Source of the DNA: Rhodospirillales bacterium
GTDB taxonomy: Bacteria; Pseudomonadota; Alphaproteobacteria; UBA828
Assembly (NCBI GenBank): GCA_026712885.1
Contig: JAPOPO010000197.1
Coordinates: 1-9,405 of the forward strand
Length of the DNA: 9,405 bases
Direction of reading: 5' to 3'
A program made the translations under genes and the position numbers. The notes beneath the pieces are model-generated. The model ran no database searches and was not told the DNA's origin. It saw only the letters and a program-made list of their open reading frames with translations. Numbering within the stretch: the stretch's first letter is position 1; the number at the start of each line of letters is the position of its first letter. This document shows positions 6,724 through 9,405 of this stretch, in pieces.

Positions 6724-7437
6724 GTGGCCGAGCGGCAGGAGGAACGGACGCTCTCAATCGGTGACGCCGTGCGCTTCAGCCATCGCGGACAGACGATCCA
6801 CGGTCACCTGCTGCGCCGGCAGGGGCGGCGCCGGCTTGCCACGGTCATCGACGCGCAAGAGAGGCTCTGGAAGGTGTCGGAGGCGGCGCTCTCGCCCTCC
6901 GGCCGCGCCCGCCGCGCGACCATGCTGACACCGCAAGACGCGGCGCGCGCCCGTTGGCGGGTGGGCGATCGGGTGACGTTCGCAAGCACCGACGGGGCCC
7001 TTCAGGGCAAGATCGTGAAGCTCAACCCGACCCAAGCCAGGGTGCGTGCGGGCCGGACCCTCTGGAACGTGCCTTACGCGGGCCTAAGCGATGCTGGCAC
7101 CGGCAAGGGGCGCTTGAGGAACGGTGCGGAGCGCCTGAGCCACGTCGCCGCGATGGCGCGGGATTTGATGAACGAGCATGGCCTCAATGACTGGACCTTC
7201 GCCTTCCTCGAAGCCGAACGGCGCCTGGGCGACTGCCATTTCGGGGACCGTGTGATCCGCGTCGGCCGCGCCCATGCCCTGGACGCGAGCGAGGCCGAGA
7301 TCAGGGACACGGTGCTGCACGAAATTGCCCACGCGCTCGCCGGCCCCGAGGCCCGCCATGGGCCCGCGTGGAAGGCCATCGCCCTCCGCATCGGCGCCAC
7401 CCCCCGCGCCAACGTCTACGAACGCCGGGGGCGGTGA
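6724..7437 (+). CDS. SprT-like zinc metalloprotease with two tandem SH3/KOW-like modules
   Basis: A 237-residue protein (GTG start) ending in a SprT/Spartan-type zinc metalloprotease domain. The zinc site is H199-E-I-A-H203 followed by H212 in the family signature RHGPAWK, all intact. The domain begins around residue 138 (ARDLMNEHGLNDWTFAF). Upstream are two similar modules, residues about 10-57 (LSIGDAVRFSHRG...RLWKV) and about 78-122 (WRVGDRVTFASTDG...LWNVPY). They share the pattern GD-x-V-x-F, a central G-x-x-x-G and a terminal W-x-V; this looks like a small beta-barrel of SH3 or KOW type, often nucleic-acid-binding. Known relatives of the protease domain include Spartan, which degrades DNA-protein crosslinks; that role here is inference. 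The ATG at 6649 would add 25 residues with little domain character. No signal peptide is seen, so it is likely cytoplasmic. It is divergent from serS and converges on the antitoxin remnant. Confidence 0.85.
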   Translation: MAERQEERTLSIGDAVRFSHRGQTIHGHLLRRQGRRRLATVIDAQERLWKVSEAALSPSGRARRATMLTPQDAARARWRVGDRVTFASTDGALQGKIVKLNPTQARVRAGRTLWNVPYAGLSDAGTGKGRLRNGAERLSHVAAMARDLMNEHGLNDWTFAFLEAERRLGDCHFGDRVIRVGRAHALDASEAEIRDTVLHEIAHALAGPEARHGPAWKAIALRIGATPRANVYERRGR

Positions 7438-7459
7438 GGGCGGGCTGGCCACTCAGCAG

Positions 7460-7633
7460 TTACGCCTCAATCCGCACCTGCAATCCCAACGCCCGCGCGA
7501 TATCGTTCAAAGCAGCGCGGACAAGGCTGCCATTGCGCGGGTCCTCCTCCGCACAGGCTTTAGGGTAAAGACGTCCGTCTTCGCGGGTGTGGAGGCTCTC
7601 GGCAGCGTCCCATCTTGCGAACGCTTCCGTCAT
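7460..7633 (-). pseudogene. internally deleted HigA-type antitoxin remnant (HI1420/addiction-module antidote family)
   Basis: A 57-residue open frame. Its first 47 residues read like the start of the small addiction-module antidote family paired with phage Gp49/RelE-like toxins: RWDAAESLHTREDGRLY, then an EEDP stretch, then VRAALNDIARA. In family members the IARA segment continues with a helix-turn-helix (typically GMSQLAREAGLSREGLYKAL, from memory) and then a C-terminal strand with an ALGL motif. Here IARA runs straight into LGLQVRIEA and a stop, so about 40 residues including the DNA-binding helices seem to be deleted in frame. AGAGG lies 5 bases before the ATG at 7633. The toxin stop lies 8 bases upstream, the usual toxin-antitoxin order. 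It may still be translated, but autoregulation by DNA binding should be lost. Family recognition is from memory. Confidence 0.7.
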
Positions 7634-7641
7634 CTCTGCCT

Positions 7642-7689
7642 CTACTCCTTGGCCAGCCCGACCGCTCGTTCGATATCGCGGCGCTGGCT
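7642..7689 (-). pseudogene. C-terminal tail of a HigB/Gp49-like toxin gene
   Basis: Reading minus-strand codons from 7689 gives SQRRDIERAVGLAKE and a TAG at 7644-7642. Toxins of the phage-derived Gp49/RelE-like family typically end in a GGDKSSQ-x-x-DI-x-x-A-x-x-LA pattern, so this is the last 15 or so residues. It lies 8 bases before the antitoxin remnant. Immediately upstream is not toxin sequence but the stop codon of the lipoprotein gene (7698-7696), in the same reading frame. The rest of the toxin is gone. The match is short but its position next to the antitoxin makes it credible. Confidence 0.6.
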
Positions 7690-7695
7690 AGGCGC

Positions 7696-8799
7696 CTACT
7701 CCTTCGTGCCGATGAAGGAGCCGAGGAAGGCGCCTTCGCTCCCGCCGGCGCTGGTCGCCTCTGTGCCGAAGGTGCCGGCCACCAGGCGCGGGTCTCCGGC
7801 GCTGTCGGCAATGTTCGAGAGTTGACCGCCCCACGCGCCCCCGATGCTGGTGAACGAGTATTCCGAGTGCTCCAGCCTCATCTGCTGACCGAGGAACGTG
7901 CCGTTGGCAGCGAGATTGGCGGAGTCGAGGTGCAACCGGTAGCCGGAATCCTCGAAGAAAACGTCTGTGGCCTCTCCGGTGTCCGGGTCATGAAGCGTCC
8001 CGAATACCGCGACCCCATCGCGGCACCCCACGCACCCTTCGATCGTGTTGGCCGCGAAATCGGCCGTGAGCTCGACGCTCGAGTTGAACTCGCCGCTCTC
8101 CATCGAGCCTGGAGGGCCCTCCCCGTCCGCGCCATGAAGGACAGCGTAGGCGCCTAATGCCGGCCCGTAATATGACGCCGTCCCCTGAGCAGGCAGGCTT
8201 GCCGGGGATTCCAAGGAGAGCTCAGGCCCATCGGCGAAGGCCCCGATCTCGGCGCCGGTGAAGCTGAATTCCGTCAAGTCCCCGGCGATGTGCATCCAAT
8301 AGCCCACCGCCAAGTAGTCGGCCGCGTCGCTGTCGTTTGCAGTCACCGTGGCGCGAGCGACCGAAATACCCTCGGTGTCGATGTTCAACACGATCCAAGC
8401 CTGCGCGCTATGGCCGGCAATGGGCGAGTCTGAGGTGCCGGATGCGTCGGAGGGGTCGCTGCCCGAGTTCAGTGTCAGCGCACTGCCATCGTCGCGCGAT
8501 ACCGTGATGGTCAAGTCGGTGCCGTCTGAGGCTGCGGACACGCCGGAAGCGCTCGCCAGGTCGACGGCAGCCGACTGAAAGACGCTCCCGAATTGGGGCT
8601 GCGATAGCGCCGCCTGGGTCGTCACGTCCCGGATTTGGTCCGCGTTCGTCCCGCGCGCGTCGTTCAAGGTCGCCGTGGCCGCGTCCGTTTCGCCGGTCAT
8701 GGGGCGCTCGGAGGCGCCATCGCCGCTGTCGTGAAGGCAGGCTGAAAGTGCCAACAGGCCAACCGTCGCCAGTGCGGCTGCGTATGTGGTTGCTTTCAT
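7696..8799 (-). CDS. TbpB-like surface lipoprotein (transferrin-binding-protein-like beta-barrel)
   Basis: A 367-residue secreted lipoprotein. The signal peptide (residues 1-20, KATTYAAALATVGLLALSA) ends in lipobox LSAC, so Cys21 is lipidated. A low-complexity Asp/Ser/Thr/Gly stretch follows to about residue 60. A middle region (about 60-235) includes AVGYWMHIAG and precedes a C-terminal barrel with the marks of the TbpB/factor-H-binding-protein-like fold: a CVGC pair (256-259), repeated strand-turn patterns, GGAWGGQL (320-327) and the ending LVAGTFGTEA...GAFLGSFIG. Family members bind host or environmental iron proteins or haem, or have unknown ligands. No TonB receptor or Slam translocon gene is visible here, so the ligand and surface export are unproven. 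GGAGGG lies 5 bases before the ATG. It follows the dehydrogenase by 45 bases with a small hairpin between them. The sequence looks complete. The family call is by pattern and may be wrong in detail. Confidence 0.75.
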   Translation of the reverse strand: MKATTYAAALATVGLLALSACLHDSGDGASERPMTGETDAATATLNDARGTNADQIRDVTTQAALSQPQFGSVFQSAAVDLASASGVSAASDGTDLTITVSRDDGSALTLNSGSDPSDASGTSDSPIAGHSAQAWIVLNIDTEGISVARATVTANDSDAADYLAVGYWMHIAGDLTEFSFTGAEIGAFADGPELSLESPASLPAQGTASYYGPALGAYAVLHGADGEGPPGSMESGEFNSSVELTADFAANTIEGCVGCRDGVAVFGTLHDPDTGEATDVFFEDSGYRLHLDSANLAANGTFLGQQMRLEHSEYSFTSIGGAWGGQLSNIADSAGDPRLVAGTFGTEATSAGGSEGAFLGSFIGTKE

Positions 8800-8816
8800 G
8801 GTCGCCCTCCATGGTT

Positions 8817-8833
8817 GTCGCGTCCCGCGCGAC
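8817..8833 (-). other. small stem-loop between the SDR and lipoprotein genes
   Basis: GTCGCG and CGCGAC form a 6-base stem around a 5-base loop, in the 45-base gap just upstream of the lipoprotein ribosome binding site. No T-run follows on either strand, so it is not a standard intrinsic terminator. It could affect mRNA stability or translation, or be chance in GC-rich sequence. Confidence 0.3.
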
Positions 8834-8844
8834 GGTCTGAGTCC

Positions 8845-9405
8845 CTAGCGCGGGAAAGACGCACCGTTGATGTCGATGACCGTGCCGGTGGCGTGGCGGG
8901 CCGCGCCCGAGGCGAGGAAGGTGACGATGTTGGCCACCTCCTCGGGCGGGATCAACGTACCCAGAGCGTTCTCTCCGAGCGGACCGCGATCGCCGGTCTC
9001 GTTGATGTAGTCCCACGACATGTCGGTGCCGACCCAGCCCGGCGCCACCGCGTAGGAGAGGATGTCGTCGCCGCCGTGGGTGCGGGCCAAGGTATGACTC
9101 AGAGCGTTGAGGGCGCCTTTGCTCGCCGCGTAAGAGCCGAGCAGCGGCTTCTCGCCCCGATGCGCGGCCCGGCTCGAGAGGTGGATCAGGATGCCGCCCT
9201 CCCCTCGGGCCCGAAAATGCGCGACGGCGCGCGTGGCAAGCTCGGCAGGCGCCAGCAGATTGAGCTGCAGCGTGCGCTGCCAGACCGCGCGCCACGCCTC
9301 GGGCCAGGCGTCGTCGTCTGCAAAGGCGGGCTCCGCCTCGTAAGCCGCCGCGTTGTTGACCAGCACGTCGATGCGGCCCTGCCAGGCGAGCGCCTGTCGC
9401 CAGAG
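8845..9405 (-). CDS. short-chain dehydrogenase/reductase (SDR), 5' end outside window
   Basis: Classical SDR oxidoreductase that would use NAD(P)H; the substrate is unknown. The frame is open to the right edge, so the nucleotide-binding TGxxxGIG motif and first strands are missing. About 186 C-terminal residues are present. Seen: GRIDVLVNNAA, the NNAG-type motif with the last Gly as Ala; the catalytic Ser region ILIHLSSRAAH; the catalytic pair YAASK (Tyr codon at 9132-9130); the cofactor-loop segment VAPGWVGTDM; and a C-terminal ending TGTVIDINGASFPR typical of FabG-like members. GTG at 9366 opens an apparent frame but is inside the conserved VLVNN strand, so it is not the start. It lies 45 bases upstream of the lipoprotein gene on the same strand and could be co-transcribed, though no functional link is apparent. 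Confidence 0.9.
   Translation of the reverse strand, partial: LWRQALAWQGRIDVLVNNAAAYEAEPAFADDDAWPEAWRAVWQRTLQLNLLAPAELATRAVAHFRARGEGGILIHLSSRAAHRGEKPLLGSYAASKGALNALSHTLARTHGGDDILSYAVAPGWVGTDMSWDYINETGDRGPLGENALGTLIPPEEVANIVTFLASGAARHATGTVIDINGASFPR

Noticed and set aside
7567..7580. AAGACG/CGTCTT inverted repeat within the antitoxin remnant
   Set aside because: The loop is only 2 bases (or 4 with a 5-base stem), it lies in coding codons (EDGRL), and no T-run follows. Probably chance.
7615..8157. Plus-strand 180-codon open frame opposite the lipoprotein
   Set aside because: Antisense shadow. The minus strand has a signal peptide, lipobox, ribosome binding site and barrel pattern.
1..9405. 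CRISPR array, insertion sequence, tRNA/rRNA or phage module
   Set aside because: I looked for repeated spacer-like units, transposase motifs, terminal inverted repeats and tRNA cloverleaf signatures and saw none.

Overview
The window is a GC-rich (roughly two-thirds G+C), densely coded stretch of bacterial chromosome. Protein style and gene order point to an alphaproteobacterium, probably Rhodospirillales-like. The evidence is the serS-surE-LysM/M23 lipoprotein cluster next to a DUF815 ATPase, a DinG/XPD-type helicase of the kind common in that class, and a TbpB-like lipoprotein. The assignment rests on memory of such genomes, not on a search.

Layout. On the + strand, 2-2401 is the 3' part of an iron-sulfur superfamily 2 DNA helicase whose 5' end lies outside the window. 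A short gap with a plausible promoter leads to a DUF815 AAA+ ATPase (2479-3357). It converges, with only 6 bases between stop codons, on a three-gene minus-strand operon read from 6427 to 3364: serS (seryl-tRNA synthetase), surE (5'/3'-nucleotidase) and an NlpD-like LysM/M23 lipoprotein. These three genes are translationally coupled by 1-base and 4-base overlaps. A relatively A+T-rich divergent intergenic region (6428-6723) separates serS from a plus-strand SprT-like zinc metalloprotease (6724-7437) that carries two tandem SH3/KOW-like N-terminal modules. Past this gene everything is on the minus strand. A short-chain dehydrogenase enters from the right edge (9405-8845). It is followed by a TbpB-like surface lipoprotein (8799-7696), and then by the wreck of a HigBA-type toxin-antitoxin pair (7689-7460).

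How the genes work together. serS-surE-nlpD is a housekeeping operon (tRNA charging, nucleotide salvage or stress survival, cell-wall amidase activation); pcm, which often lies between surE and nlpD, is absent. The helicase and the SprT-like protease are candidate genome-maintenance functions but are not linked to each other. The right third is accessory in character: a surface lipoprotein of a fast-evolving family abuts a toxin tail of about 15 residues and an antitoxin that has lost its DNA-binding middle.

I did not find a convincing new multi-gene system. The best leads are the deleted toxin-antitoxin pair and its junction with the lipoprotein, the duplicated module architecture of the SprT-like protease, and a low-GC3 candidate small ORF in the serS/sprT intergenic region.
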